Below, one piece after another: positions 7,978-16,487 of a stretch of DNA of 22,556 nt. The position numbers and the translations under genes are program-made. The DNA lies in contig JBKPNX010000010.1 of assembly GCA_046732855.1 (NCBI GenBank), positions 1-22,556 of the forward strand, in the 5' to 3' direction. Position 1 is the stretch's first letter, and every line of letters starts with the position of its first letter. Below the pieces are notes generated by a model, which was not told the origin of the DNA, ran no database searches, and saw nothing but the letters and a program-made list of their open reading frames with translations. The stretch is from JBKPNX01 sp046732855. GTDB lineage: Bacteria; Pseudomonadota; Alphaproteobacteria; Geminicoccales; Geminicoccaceae.

Positions 7978-8745
7978 TCACGCCGCGCCGGGGTCGAACA
8001 GGATACCGGAGGCCATGAACCCGCCGTCCACGGCGAGGACGTGACCCGTGATGTAGGCGGCTTCGTCCGAGGCGAGGAAGGCGGCCGCGGCGGCCACTTC
8101 CTCGGGTGTGCCGTAACGCTTGATCGGCAGATGGGCGAGATAGGCCTTACGGGTTGCGCGGGTGTGCATCTTCTGCGCCATTGGCGTGTCGATCGGACCG
8201 GGCGCCAGCGCGTTGACGGTGATGCCGTGCGCGGCCAACTCGATCGCCATGACCTTGGTCAGCATGGCGACGCCGCCCTTCGACGCGGCGTAGGCGTTGC
8301 GGCCGGTGATGGCGCGCTCGCTGTTGATCGAGCCGACCGTCACGATCCGGCCCCAGCCGGTCTCGACCATGCGCCGCGCCGCCGCCTGCGCGCACAGGAA
8401 AGTCCCGGTGAGATTGATCGCGAGCGTGTCATTCCAGGTATCCAGATCGGTGTCCAGGAACGCCTTGAGCTGACCGATCCCGGCGCAGGTGACCAGGATC
8501 TGCGCGACGCCAAACGTCGCCTCGGTCGTTTCGATCGCGCGCGCCACCTGATCCGGCTCGCGCACGTCCAGGGTGATTGCCGCCGCTTCTCCGCCGGCGG
8601 CCCGGATCTCCTCGGCAACACTCTGTGCTCCGGCGGCGTTCAGATCAGCGGCGGTGACTTTCGCGCCTTGCCGTGCCAGGCGCAGGCACACCGCGCGCCC
8701 GATGCCGCTCGCCCCGCCAGTGACGAGCGCGACCCTGTCCTGCAT
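7978..8745 (-). CDS. Short-chain dehydrogenase/reductase (classical SDR)
   Basis: A 255-residue cytoplasmic NAD(P)-dependent oxidoreductase of the classical SDR family, in the large FabG-like group that interconverts alcohols and ketones. The cofactor motif TGGASGIG is at residues 9-16, with Asp60, CAG at 87-89, Asn111 and the catalytic Ser139, Tyr152 and Lys156 (YAASK). The PGPIDTPMA loop and the C-terminal DGGFMASG are typical. Asp34 after the second beta strand suggests a preference for NAD(H), an inference from the family. I chose the ATG at 8745. It lies only four bases past the stop of the aldolase-family gene, so the two are probably translationally coupled. The reading frame also allows a TTG start at 8763. 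The substrate is unknown but probably belongs to the same pathway as the upstream gene. Confidence 0.9.
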   Translation of the reverse strand: MQDRVALVTGGASGIGRAVCLRLARQGAKVTAADLNAAGAQSVAEEIRAAGGEAAAITLDVREPDQVARAIETTEATFGVAQILVTCAGIGQLKAFLDTDLDTWNDTLAINLTGTFLCAQAAARRMVETGWGRIVTVGSINSERAITGRNAYAASKGGVAMLTKVMAIELAAHGITVNALAPGPIDTPMAQKMHTRATRKAYLAHLPIKRYGTPEEVAAAAAFLASDEAAYITGHVLAVDGGFMASGILFDPGAA

Positions 8746-8749
8746 GCGG

Positions 8750-9715
8750 TCAGGTCTCGCCAATGCGCCAGCCGAGCGCGCTCAGCTCCATCTCCAACGC
8801 GCTGGCCTCGGCGTCCGGCAGCGGCCGGAACGGCGGCACGACCCACCGCCACGCGGGATCGCCCCGCTCGTCGGCGATCAGGTGCTTCATCACCGGAATC
8901 ATCGGGCGCAGCTGCAGGACCTTGCGCACGGCGTTCAGTCGGTCCTGCAGTTCCTCAAGGGGGCGTTCTCCTGCCTGGAAATCATCGTATAGCCCGCGGA
9001 TCTGGCGGGCATTGACGTTGCAGGACGCGCTGATGCAACCGGCCCCGCCCGCCTGCAGCGCGGGCAGGAGCAGCGTCTCGGCGCCCGGAAAAATGGCAAG
9101 CTCCGGAAATCGCTCGATCAGCATCCTCGTGTTGTTCCAATCGCCCGAGCTGTCCTTGACCCCGGCGAGGATGTCCGGATAGGCGGCACGGAGGCGCTCC
9201 AGCAACCCCGGCGTGATCGGCACGCCCGACAGGCTCGGGAAATGATAGAGATAGAGCGCGAAGCTCCTATCGGCGACCCGTTGGATCACATGATCGAAGC
9301 TGTGGAACAGCGCTTCGTCGCTCAGGTTCTTGTAATAGAACGGCGGCAGGGCGAGCACGCCTCTGATACCGAGCGACAGCGCATGGCGGTTCAGGCGCAC
9401 GGTGTCGCTCAGCGCGCAGCATCCGGTCCCGACCAGCATGCGGTCGTGCGGCAAGCCGGCATCGACGATGGCTTCCAGGAATTCGATTCGCTCCTCGACC
9501 GAAAACGAGTTGGCCTCGCCCGTGGTACCGAACACCACGAGGCCGTGGCAGCCTTCGTCCAGGAGCCAGCGGGCGTGCGCGACGAAGCGCAGCGCGTCCG
9601 GTTTCAGGTCCTGATCCACGGGCGTCAGCACGGGGCACCACACGCCGGCAATGCGGATCCCCGCATTGTCGCCAGGCTGCGCCGCCGAATTTCGTTCCTG
9701 GACCGTGGTCGCCAT
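8750..9715 (-). CDS. DapA/N-acetylneuraminate lyase superfamily aldolase or dehydratase
   Basis: A 321-residue TIM-barrel enzyme of the Schiff-base family that includes dihydrodipicolinate synthase, N-acetylneuraminate lyase and several 2-keto-3-deoxy sugar acid aldolases and dehydratases. The motif GTTGE is at residues 63-67. The conserved tyrosine is probably Tyr157 in YLYHFP, where true DapA proteins have YNVP. The Schiff-base lysine is Lys187 in AGVKDSSGDW. The altered tyrosine context and a location away from lysine genes argue against lysine synthesis, so a catabolic role with a 2-oxo acid is more likely. ATG at 9715 follows GGGAGAAG at good spacing; the frame extends further upstream but without better signals. 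It precedes the SDR gene by four bases and probably forms an operon with it. Confidence 0.88.
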   Translation of the reverse strand: MATTVQERNSAAQPGDNAGIRIAGVWCPVLTPVDQDLKPDALRFVAHARWLLDEGCHGLVVFGTTGEANSFSVEERIEFLEAIVDAGLPHDRMLVGTGCCALSDTVRLNRHALSLGIRGVLALPPFYYKNLSDEALFHSFDHVIQRVADRSFALYLYHFPSLSGVPITPGLLERLRAAYPDILAGVKDSSGDWNNTRMLIERFPELAIFPGAETLLLPALQAGGAGCISASCNVNARQIRGLYDDFQAGERPLEELQDRLNAVRKVLQLRPMIPVMKHLIADERGDPAWRWVVPPFRPLPDAEASALEMELSALGWRIGET

Positions 9716-9917
9716 GGTGCTTCTCCCGCTCCCGTATCCCCGCTGCGTAGTGACATGCCTGGGTTTGCGACACAAGACCGCAGCCCGACAGGGCATTTCG
9801 GCCTCTCCATGCAGGTCGATAGCACCCGCACGAATTCTTTTGCCTGCCGTGAGCTGGTTCACAGCCTCGGCCGCGATCGCGTCATAGATTGGACCCGACA
9901 CGGACGAGGTCGATCAG

Positions 9918-10169
9918 ATGCCATTGCGTCGCAAGCGGGTAAGCGATTCGCCGGCCTTACGCCGATGGGCATGGGAACCGTTGCTCGTGCTCCTCGGGCT
10001 GATCGCCGTCGCGCTCGCGCCGGGTCTGATCGCCAGCGACCGGCCGTTCCAGACGAGCCTCTGTGACGACTTCGAACCGCCCGCAGCGTGCGCGCCGCTC
10101 GAGCGCACGATCTCGGCGGCCACGGATGCGGGTGTACCGGGCTTGACTGAGCTGGGACAGGTCCGCTAG
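9918..10169 (+). CDS. Possible small single-pass membrane protein
   Basis: An 83-residue open frame starting with ATG, with GAGG about ten bases upstream. It encodes a basic N-terminus (MPLRRKR), one hydrophobic stretch at about residues 21-39 (PLLVLLGLIAVALAPGLIA) and a polar tail with two cysteines (Cys48 and Cys58). Third positions are GC-rich, as in real genes here. The predicted topology is a single-pass inner-membrane protein with an external tail. I recognise no family. It is the only plausible gene in the 600 bases between the aldolase-family gene and usp, and it opposes both. It may still be a chance frame. Confidence 0.35.
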   Translation: MPLRRKRVSDSPALRRWAWEPLLVLLGLIAVALAPGLIASDRPFQTSLCDDFEPPAACAPLERTISAATDAGVPGLTELGQVR

Positions 10170-10314
10170 CTGACCGCCCGTGCATCGCGCAAGCAGCTGC
10201 TCACCTTCCCTCCTTCACGTGGCGGCCATTGCAATCGCGCCGCACGCGCACCCCGAGGTGGATTCGACGCCTTAGGACGTGCTCTGCCCCAATCTGGCCG
10301 CCGTCAGGAACCGC

Positions 10315-11181
10315 CTAGTGGGCCATCAGGGCCGCGAGTTCGGCGTAGTCGAGCATGTGCTCGGTCACCCCGCCGAACACCACCTGCCGCATGCGGCTGT
10401 GCGAGTAGGCGCCGATGACCAGCAGGTCGGCGACCATCGCCGCGGCTTCGGCCAGAAGAATGTCGCGGATCCGCCGCGGGCCCTGCTCGATGCGGCGGGC
10501 CTCGGCGCGGATGCCGTGCCAGGCGAGGGCGCCGGCAAGCTCGTCCGCCGTGGGCGCGGGCTCGGGCCCGTTGCCGACCGACATGACGACCACCCGGGCG
10601 GCGTTCTGCAGGAACGGCAGCGCGCTCGCCGCGGCACGCGCCGCTTGCGGGCTCGCGTTCCAGGCCAGCAGGACGGCGTTGCCGAGCGTGGCCGGAACGG
10701 CCGGCGGCGTCAGCAGCATGGGCCGGCCGGTTTCCAGGAGCGCCGCCTGGACGGTATCGTGCGACGAGCCGCGCGCGATCACCGTAAGGTCGAAGATGCG
10801 GCCGAACCGGGCCACCAGCTCGCTCTCGAAGCCGGTCGCCTCCTGCCACGATGCGGACAGTCCGGCGACATCGAGGGGCGCGTTCTGGATCGCCGCACCG
10901 GCGCGCGCCGCGGCCGTCTCGAACAGACGCTTCAGCTCGCTTGCCTGACGCTGCAACTCCCGCTCGGCGGTGCCCTTGAACTTCCGGAAGTCGCCGGCTG
11001 CCGCATCCAGGCTCATGCGCGTCGCCATCAGCGCATGGGGTGCCGGATCGGTGAGGTCGGGCACCACGTGCAGCGCGCAGACATGACCGGCGAAGCGCTT
11101 GGCCACCAGGAATGCCGCCTCAAGAGCGCTCGCGGCATTGTCCGGCTGCACGACCGGAACCAGAATGGTGCGGTAGCTCAT
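10315..11181 (-). CDS. Universal stress protein with tandem UspA domains
   Basis: A 288-residue cytoplasmic protein of two UspA-like domains in tandem. The first begins with YRTILVPV at residue 3. The second starts near residue 168 with AVLLAWNASPQAARA and ends in IGAYSHSRMRQVVFGGVTEH. In ATP-binding Usps the latter region follows G-x2-G-x9-G-(S/T). Here the second glycine is Ser, so nucleotide binding is uncertain. ATG at 11181 has GGAGG upstream. The gene starts 49 bases after the tctA stop on the same strand, so it is probably the last gene of the transporter operon. Usp proteins often accompany transporters of this and the TRAP type, possibly as regulatory partners, but no direct function can be read from the sequence. 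Confidence 0.9.
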   Translation of the reverse strand: MSYRTILVPVVQPDNAASALEAAFLVAKRFAGHVCALHVVPDLTDPAPHALMATRMSLDAAAGDFRKFKGTAERELQRQASELKRLFETAAARAGAAIQNAPLDVAGLSASWQEATGFESELVARFGRIFDLTVIARGSSHDTVQAALLETGRPMLLTPPAVPATLGNAVLLAWNASPQAARAAASALPFLQNAARVVVMSVGNGPEPAPTADELAGALAWHGIRAEARRIEQGPRRIRDILLAEAAAMVADLLVIGAYSHSRMRQVVFGGVTEHMLDYAELAALMAH

Positions 11182-11230
11182 CTTTCCACCTCCGCGCCGC
11201 CGGGTACCGGTCTCGACCTCGGCTCCGGCT

Positions 11231-12757
11231 TTACTCGGCGGGTCGGGCAGAGGTCCGCGACTTCACCCCCCGACTTAGGGCGCCCAGGCCGCGCGAGATC
11301 AGCGGCCAGAACAGCATCAGCATCGCCAGCCCGACGATGCTCGTCACCAGCGGATTCGACCAGAAAATCGAGAGACTGCCGCCCGATAGCAGCATCGCCT
11401 GACGGAACGAGCTCTCCGCCATGTCGCCCAGCACCAGCGCCAGCACCATCGGCGCCAGCGGGTAGCTGAGCTTCTTGAACACATAGCCGATTACGCCGAA
11501 TGCCATCATGAAGACGACGTCGAAGAAGGCGTTGTTTACGGTATAGGCGCCGATCGCGCAGATCATGATGATCACCGGCGCAATGATGCTGAACGGGATA
11601 CGCAAGATCGCCGCGAACAGCGGGACGGCGGTCAGGACGACGATCAGGCCGGCGACGTTCGCGACGTAGATGCTGGCGATCAGGCCCCAGACGAACTCCG
11701 GCTGCTCGACGAACAGGAGCGGCCCCGGCTGGAGGCCCCAGATCAGCAGGCCGCCCAACAGCACCGCCGCCGTGGGCGAGCCCGGGATGCCGAGCGTCAG
11801 CATCGGCAGCAGCGCGCTCGTGCCGGCCGCGTGCGCTGCGGTCTCGGGCGCGACCACGCCCTCGAGCTCGCCGGTGCCGAACTTGTCGCCGTTTCTGGAG
11901 AAGCGCTTGGCCAGACCGTAGCTCATGAACGAGGCGGGCGTGGCGCCCCCGGGCGTGATCCCCATCCAGCAGCCGACCAGCGCGCCGCGCAGCGAGGTGA
12001 TCCAATACTTTGGCAGCTGAGCCCACGTCTGGAGCACCACTTTGGGGTTCAGTCTGGTGTTGGCGCCCTTGAAGGCGAGCCCCTCCTCCATGGTCAGCAG
12101 GATCTCGCCTACCCCGAACAGGCCGATCACGGCGATCAGGAACGGAAACCCGCGCAGCAGCTCCATCCAGCCGAAGGTCAGGCGCAGCTGACCGGTGACG
12201 GTGTCCAGGCCCACAGAGGCGAGCGCGAACCCGAACATCATCGATGCGATCGTCTTGAACGGCGACTCCTTGCCCATGCCGACGAAGCTGCAGAAGGTCA
12301 GGAGCTGGACGGCGAAAAACTCGCCCGGGCCGAACTGCAGCGCGAAGCTCGCGACCACCGGCGCGAGAAACGTGATCACGATGACCGCGAACAGCGCGCC
12401 GACGAACGATGAGGTGAAGGCGGCGGTGAGCGCCTCCCCGGCACGCCCGCGCTGCGCCATCGGGTGGCCATCGAAGGTGGTCGCGACCGACCACGGCTCG
12501 CCGGGAATGTTGAACAGGATCGAGGTAATCGCGCCGCCGAACAGCGCGCCCCAATAAATGCAGGAGAGCATGATGATGGCGGTCGTCGGCGGCATGGCGA
12601 AGGTAAGCGGCAGGAGGATCGCCACGCCGTTCGCCCCGCCGAGACCCGGCAGCACGCCGATGATGACGCCGAGGATGACCCCGACGAACATGAACATGAT
12701 GTTGTAAGGGTCGAGCGCGACCCCGAAGCCATGAATGAGTGAAATGAACCCTTCCAC
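11231..12757 (-). CDS. tctA: Tripartite tricarboxylate transporter large membrane subunit TctA
   Basis: A 508-residue inner-membrane permease of the TTT family, which uses an ion gradient to import organic acids delivered by the periplasmic TctC protein. The protein is strongly hydrophobic with about a dozen membrane segments. It carries the TctA signatures GVLPGLGGANGVAILLPLTF (residues 34-53) and YWGALFGGAITSILFNIPGE soon after. A second glycine-rich repeat near GCWMGITPGGATPASFMSYG mirrors the first. The start is GTG at 12757, preceded by GGAGG at standard spacing. It follows tctB after a 166-base gap in which I see no gene. The substrate cannot be deduced from the permease; citrate is only the founding example of the family. 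Confidence 0.95.
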   Translation of the reverse strand: MEGFISLIHGFGVALDPYNIMFMFVGVILGVIIGVLPGLGGANGVAILLPLTFAMPPTTAIIMLSCIYWGALFGGAITSILFNIPGEPWSVATTFDGHPMAQRGRAGEALTAAFTSSFVGALFAVIVITFLAPVVASFALQFGPGEFFAVQLLTFCSFVGMGKESPFKTIASMMFGFALASVGLDTVTGQLRLTFGWMELLRGFPFLIAVIGLFGVGEILLTMEEGLAFKGANTRLNPKVVLQTWAQLPKYWITSLRGALVGCWMGITPGGATPASFMSYGLAKRFSRNGDKFGTGELEGVVAPETAAHAAGTSALLPMLTLGIPGSPTAAVLLGGLLIWGLQPGPLLFVEQPEFVWGLIASIYVANVAGLIVVLTAVPLFAAILRIPFSIIAPVIIMICAIGAYTVNNAFFDVVFMMAFGVIGYVFKKLSYPLAPMVLALVLGDMAESSFRQAMLLSGGSLSIFWSNPLVTSIVGLAMLMLFWPLISRGLGALSRGVKSRTSARPAE

Positions 12758-12923
12758 GTCACGTCCTCCGTGGAACCTGCAGGCGCGGTGCGCATCCCCG
12801 CGCTCGCGGCTGCACCCATGCGCCGGGCGCGGTCACGGCGCGCTCTGCCGAAGCCCGCGCAACGGCGTTTTGCAGCGGTCGCCCCATCCGGTGCATGGCT
12901 TGACGGCTGCCGCGCGGGCGCGA

Positions 12924-13397
12924 TCAGTAGCCGAAGGCCGCCTCGAGCGGCCCCTTCGGCAAGGGGACCAGGAACCACACCTCGAACAGGACGAACAGCG
13001 CAAGCGGGACGAGCACGCTCACGATCGCCACCTTGCCCAGCGGATACTTGCCCAGCCACCACATGAAGCAGGCGATGAACAGACCGCCGGCGACGTAAAT
13101 CCCGATGTAGCGGATGGCGATCACGAAGATGAAGCTGGGAATGAGAACCTGAAGAACACGCCGGAACTGCTCCGGCTGGACGAACGGGGTGCGGTCAGGA
13201 TGCTTGCCGAACAGGGTAACCAGCAGCGTGATCGCGCTCGAGAGCAGGATCAGAGCACCGACGTAGAACGGGAAATAGCCTGAATCCGGCCCGGTGGAGG
13301 ACCACCCGGCGCCCAGCTTGTAGCTGCCGACCATCACCACCGCGCCGACCGCCATGAGAATGGCGGCCACTATCACGTCCATGATCCGATAGGTCAT
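12924..13397 (-). CDS. tctB: Tripartite tricarboxylate transporter small membrane subunit TctB
   Basis: A 157-residue membrane protein with four predicted helices, at about residues 6-26, 42-63, 85-108 and 120-145. This is the size and topology of TctB. The segment GPDSGYFPFYVGALILLSSA is the family signature between the first two helices. TctB is thought to stabilise or assist TctA. The ATG at 13397 has a weak AGGGG upstream. It lies 154 bases after tctC and 166 bases before tctA on the same strand, wider gaps than in most tct operons. Confidence 0.92.
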   Translation of the reverse strand: MTYRIMDVIVAAILMAVGAVVMVGSYKLGAGWSSTGPDSGYFPFYVGALILLSSAITLLVTLFGKHPDRTPFVQPEQFRRVLQVLIPSFIFVIAIRYIGIYVAGGLFIACFMWWLGKYPLGKVAIVSVLVPLALFVLFEVWFLVPLPKGPLEAAFGY

Positions 13398-13551
13398 GCG
13401 CCCCTGGCCCCCGGTCGGCTCGCCCCGTGCCTCGCATCGCCCGCTCTCGAATCTGTCGAGCGCCGCCGGTCCTCCTTCATTCCCGGCCGGCTGCGGTATT
13501 GGCGCGACCCGCGCTCCGGAATCGGATCCGGACCGATCCCGGAGCCAACGT

Positions 13552-14565
13552 TTACTGACCAGCGAGGAATCCGGCTTCTGCCATCAGACTTTTGTGGCGC
13601 TCGGCCGTCTGCGCCACCCACGCCTTGTACTCGTCGCCGGTCATGAAGGTGGTGTTGAAGGCGCCCTTGCTCATGAAGTCCTGCCATTCGGGCGTCTCGC
13701 GCACCTTGCCAAACAGGTCGACGTAGTAATCGACCTGTTCCTGCTCGACGCCTGGCGGCATGAAGATGCCGCGCAGCATCAGGTACTCGACGTCGATGCC
13801 GGACTCCTTGCAGGTCGGGATGTCGCTCCACGCCATGGTGTCGGTCATCTTGTCCGTGTAGGCGAGGCGCTTGCTGTCGAACACGCACAGCGGACGCGTG
13901 TCTCCGGCGCGCCAGTGGGCGACCTGCTCGATCGGGTTGTTCACGGTGGAGTTGACATGGCCGCCGACCAGCTGGACCGCCACGTCGCCGCCGCCCTTGA
14001 ACGGCACGTAGGTGAACTCGGCGCCCGCCGCCTGTTGCAGCGCGACAGTAATGATCTGGTCCTCCTGCTTCGATCCCGTGCCGCCCATCTTGAACGCGCC
14101 GGGGCCGGCCGCCTTGGCGGCCTCGAGGTATTCCTTCGGGGTCTTGTACGGCTCGTCGGCATTGACCCACAGGACGAACTCGTCCAGCGCCAGCATCGCG
14201 ACCGGCGTCAGGTCCTCCCAGCTGAACGGCACCCCGGTCGCGAGCGGCGTGGTGAACAGATTGGACAGGGTGATGATGATCTTGTGCGGGTTGCCCGCGT
14301 CGCCCTTGACGTCGAGAAAGCCTTCCGCGCCGGCGCCGCCCGACTTGTTGATCACCACCATCGGCTGGCTCATCAGACTGTGCTTTTGCACGATGCCCTG
14401 GATCATGCGCGCCATCTGGTCCGCGCCGCCGCCGGTGCCGGCGGGGACGATGAACTCGACCGTTTTCGTGGGCTCCCACGCCACCGCCGGACCCGCCAGG
14501 GTCGACACCGCCAGCCCGGCGGCCGCGGCAAGCGCGCCGCCAACAGCGCTCTTTATCAAGGTCAT
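13552..14565 (-). CDS. tctC: TctC/Bug-family periplasmic solute-binding protein
   Basis: A 337-residue periplasmic receptor of the tripartite tricarboxylate transporter. A signal peptide covers residues 1-29, with a lysine near the N-terminus, an alanine-rich core and a likely cut after AVA. The mature protein shows the Bug-family sections VEFIVPAGTGGGADQMAR, VINKSGGAGAEG, TPLATGVPFSWEDLTPVAML and TYVPFKGGGDVAVQLVGGHV. In this family backbone groups around residues 40-50 and the FKGGGD region bind a ligand carboxylate. ATG at 14565 follows AGGAGGG at good spacing. The 5' leader from the predicted promoter is about 140 bases. The aspartate seen in the pocket of some amino-acid-binding members is not obvious here, so a carboxylic acid ligand is more likely than an amino acid. 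Confidence 0.93.
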   Translation of the reverse strand: MTLIKSAVGGALAAAAGLAVSTLAGPAVAWEPTKTVEFIVPAGTGGGADQMARMIQGIVQKHSLMSQPMVVINKSGGAGAEGFLDVKGDAGNPHKIIITLSNLFTTPLATGVPFSWEDLTPVAMLALDEFVLWVNADEPYKTPKEYLEAAKAAGPGAFKMGGTGSKQEDQIITVALQQAAGAEFTYVPFKGGGDVAVQLVGGHVNSTVNNPIEQVAHWRAGDTRPLCVFDSKRLAYTDKMTDTMAWSDIPTCKESGIDVEYLMLRGIFMPPGVEQEQVDYYVDLFGKVRETPEWQDFMSKGAFNTTFMTGDEYKAWVAQTAERHKSLMAEAGFLAGQ

Positions 14566-14692
14566 GTCCGCCCTCCTGATTTTTCCCTGGTTTGCTCGGA
14601 CACCGACACAGCGATGTGCTCAGGCGCCGCCATGCGCCAGATGCCCCCGCCGCCGCCATCCCCGATTGCGGCGCTGGGCCGATCTTGGCGTA

Positions 14693-14702
14693 TGGTATAC
14701 CA
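14693..14702. promoter_or_regulatory. Probable GntR operator at the tctC transcription start
   Basis: TGGTATACCA is a perfect 10-base palindrome. It sits just downstream of the predicted -10 of tctC, over the expected transcription start, where a bound repressor would block initiation. The same 10 bases form the core of the 16-base palindrome in front of the gntR gene at 21501-21516. The size and form fit FadR-type GntR operators. Confidence 0.7.
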
Positions 14703-14710
14703 GATAACGG

Positions 14711-14738
14711 AGTATAGCAGAGCGCCTTCGGCATTCAA
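14711..14738 (-). promoter_or_regulatory. Sigma-70-like promoter of the tctC-tctB-tctA operon
   Basis: On the minus strand TTGAAT (14738-14733) and TATACT (14716-14711) are separated by 16 bases. The expected start is near 14704, beside the TGGTATACCA operator. It lies in the 211-base gap between the fhs stop and the tctC start. Confidence 0.55.
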
Positions 14739-14776
14739 GCGGGGCGGAGTTCGGTCTGGAACCTGCGCTTGAGGGC

Positions 14777-16465
14777 CTAGAACAGGCCTTGCGTCAGCCC
14801 GCTCTCGTCCAGCCGGATGCTGTGCGCCGCCGGCACCCGCGGCAGGCCAGGCATGGTCATGATCTCGCCGCAGATCACGACGAGGAACTCGGCGCCGCCC
14901 GAAAGCCGGATCTCGCGGATCGGCACCACGTGGCCCGACGGCGCTCCCTTCAGATTGGGATCGGTCGAGAAGCTGTACTGGGTCTTGGCCACGCAGATCG
15001 GGAACTGGCCGAAGCCGGCCTCCTGAAACTGCTGGAACTGATCGCGCACCCGCTTATCGGCGATGATGTCCTCGGCGCCGTAGATCTCGGTCGCGATGGT
15101 GCGCATCTTGCCCCAGAGCGGCATCTCGTCGGGATACAGAAAGCGGAAGCCGCGGCCGTCCAGCGCCGGCCTGCCGTCGAGCAGGTTCACGACATGCTCG
15201 GCGAGCGCCTGGGTGCCGGCGGAGCCGTCCGCCCAGTGCGAGCATACGATCGCCTCGATCCCGAACTTGTCGCGGCAGTAGGCGCGCACGAGGTCGTGCT
15301 CGGCCTCGGTATCGCTCGCGAACTGATTGATCCCGACCACCGCCGGCACGCCGAACTTGCGCACGTTGTCGACGTGGCGGCCGAGATTGGCGAGCCCCTT
15401 GCGTACTGCCTGAAGGTTCTCCTTGTCCAGATCCTCCCGGCCGACGCCGCCGTGCATCTTGAGCGCGCGGATGGTCGCGACGATCACTGCGGCACTGGGC
15501 GTGAGGCCGGCCTTGCGGCATTTGATGTCGAAAAACTTCTCGGCGCCGAGGTCGGCGCCGAACCCCGCCTCCGTGACCACGTAATCGCACAGCTTGAGCG
15601 CGAGTCTGGTCGCCATGACCGAGTTGCAGCCGTGGGCGATGTTGGCGAACGGGCCGCCGTGGATGAACGCGGGGTTGTTCTCGAGCGTCTGCACCAGGTT
15701 CGGCATGAGCGCGTCCTTGAGCAAGACGGTCATCGGCCCCGGGCCCTTGAGCTGCTCGGCGGTGACCAGCTCGCGCGCGCGCGTCTGGCCGACCACCATG
15801 CGGCCGAGGCGCCGCTCGAGGTCGCCCAGATCGCTGGCGAGGCAGAACACCGCCATGACCTCGGAGGCGACCGTGATGTCGAAGCCGTCCTCGCGCGGAA
15901 AGCCGTTTGCCACGCCGCCCAGGCTGCTGACGATCGAGCGCAGCGCCCGGTCGTTCATGTCGACCACGCGGCGCCAGGCGATGCGCCGGGTGTCGAGATT
16001 GAGCTCGTTGCCCCAGTAGATATGATTGTCGATCAGCGCTGCGAGTAGGTTGTGCGCGGTGCCGATGGCGTGGAAATCGCCGGTGAAGTGGAGGTTGATG
16101 TTCTCCATCGGCACCACCTGGGCGTAGCCGCCGCCGGCCGCGCCGCCCTTCATCCCGAAGCACGGCCCGAGCGACGGCTCGCGCGTGCAGCTCATCGCTC
16201 TCTTGCCGATCCGGTTGAGCGCGTCACTGAGCCCGACCGTGGCGGTGGTCTTGCCTTCGCCGGCCGGGGTCGGGGTGATCGCCGTGACCAGAATCAGGCG
16301 GCCGTCCGGCCGATCCGCGACCTTCTTAACGAAATCGAGGCCGATCTTCGCGATGTACTTGCCGTACGGCTGGATCGCCGCGTCCGGGATCTCGAGCCTG
16401 GCCGCAACCTCGGCGATCGGCAGCATGGTCGCCGCGCGCGCGATCTCGATGTCGGTCTTGGCCAT
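14777..16465 (-). CDS. fhs: Formate-tetrahydrofolate ligase
   Basis: A 562-residue cytoplasmic enzyme that uses ATP to join formate to tetrahydrofolate, giving 10-formyl-THF. The P-loop-like motif TPTPAGEGKTT is at residues 64-74. Other family stretches are REPSLGPCFGMKGGAAGGGY, NLHFTGDFHAIGTAHNLLAA, NLVQTLENNPAFIHGGPFAN and the late TMPGLPRVPAA. Length and motif order are normal and I see no damage. ATG at 16465 follows AGAGAGGG. It lies 22 bases after the formyltransferase-like gene, so the two are certainly co-transcribed. In this cluster its likely task is to capture formate released from formyl-CoA by Frc and feed it to the folate pool. Confidence 0.97.
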   Translation of the reverse strand: MAKTDIEIARAATMLPIAEVAARLEIPDAAIQPYGKYIAKIGLDFVKKVADRPDGRLILVTAITPTPAGEGKTTATVGLSDALNRIGKRAMSCTREPSLGPCFGMKGGAAGGGYAQVVPMENINLHFTGDFHAIGTAHNLLAALIDNHIYWGNELNLDTRRIAWRRVVDMNDRALRSIVSSLGGVANGFPREDGFDITVASEVMAVFCLASDLGDLERRLGRMVVGQTRARELVTAEQLKGPGPMTVLLKDALMPNLVQTLENNPAFIHGGPFANIAHGCNSVMATRLALKLCDYVVTEAGFGADLGAEKFFDIKCRKAGLTPSAAVIVATIRALKMHGGVGREDLDKENLQAVRKGLANLGRHVDNVRKFGVPAVVGINQFASDTEAEHDLVRAYCRDKFGIEAIVCSHWADGSAGTQALAEHVVNLLDGRPALDGRGFRFLYPDEMPLWGKMRTIATEIYGAEDIIADKRVRDQFQQFQEAGFGQFPICVAKTQYSFSTDPNLKGAPSGHVVPIREIRLSGGAEFLVVICGEIMTMPGLPRVPAAHSIRLDESGLTQGLF

Positions 16466-16487
16466 TGCGCCCTCTCTACCGCCGATC

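Noticed and set aside
9716..9901. A 62-residue N-terminal extension of the DapA-family protein
   Set aside because: The extension has no homology to the family, and the ATG at 9715 has a strong ribosome binding site at the right distance.
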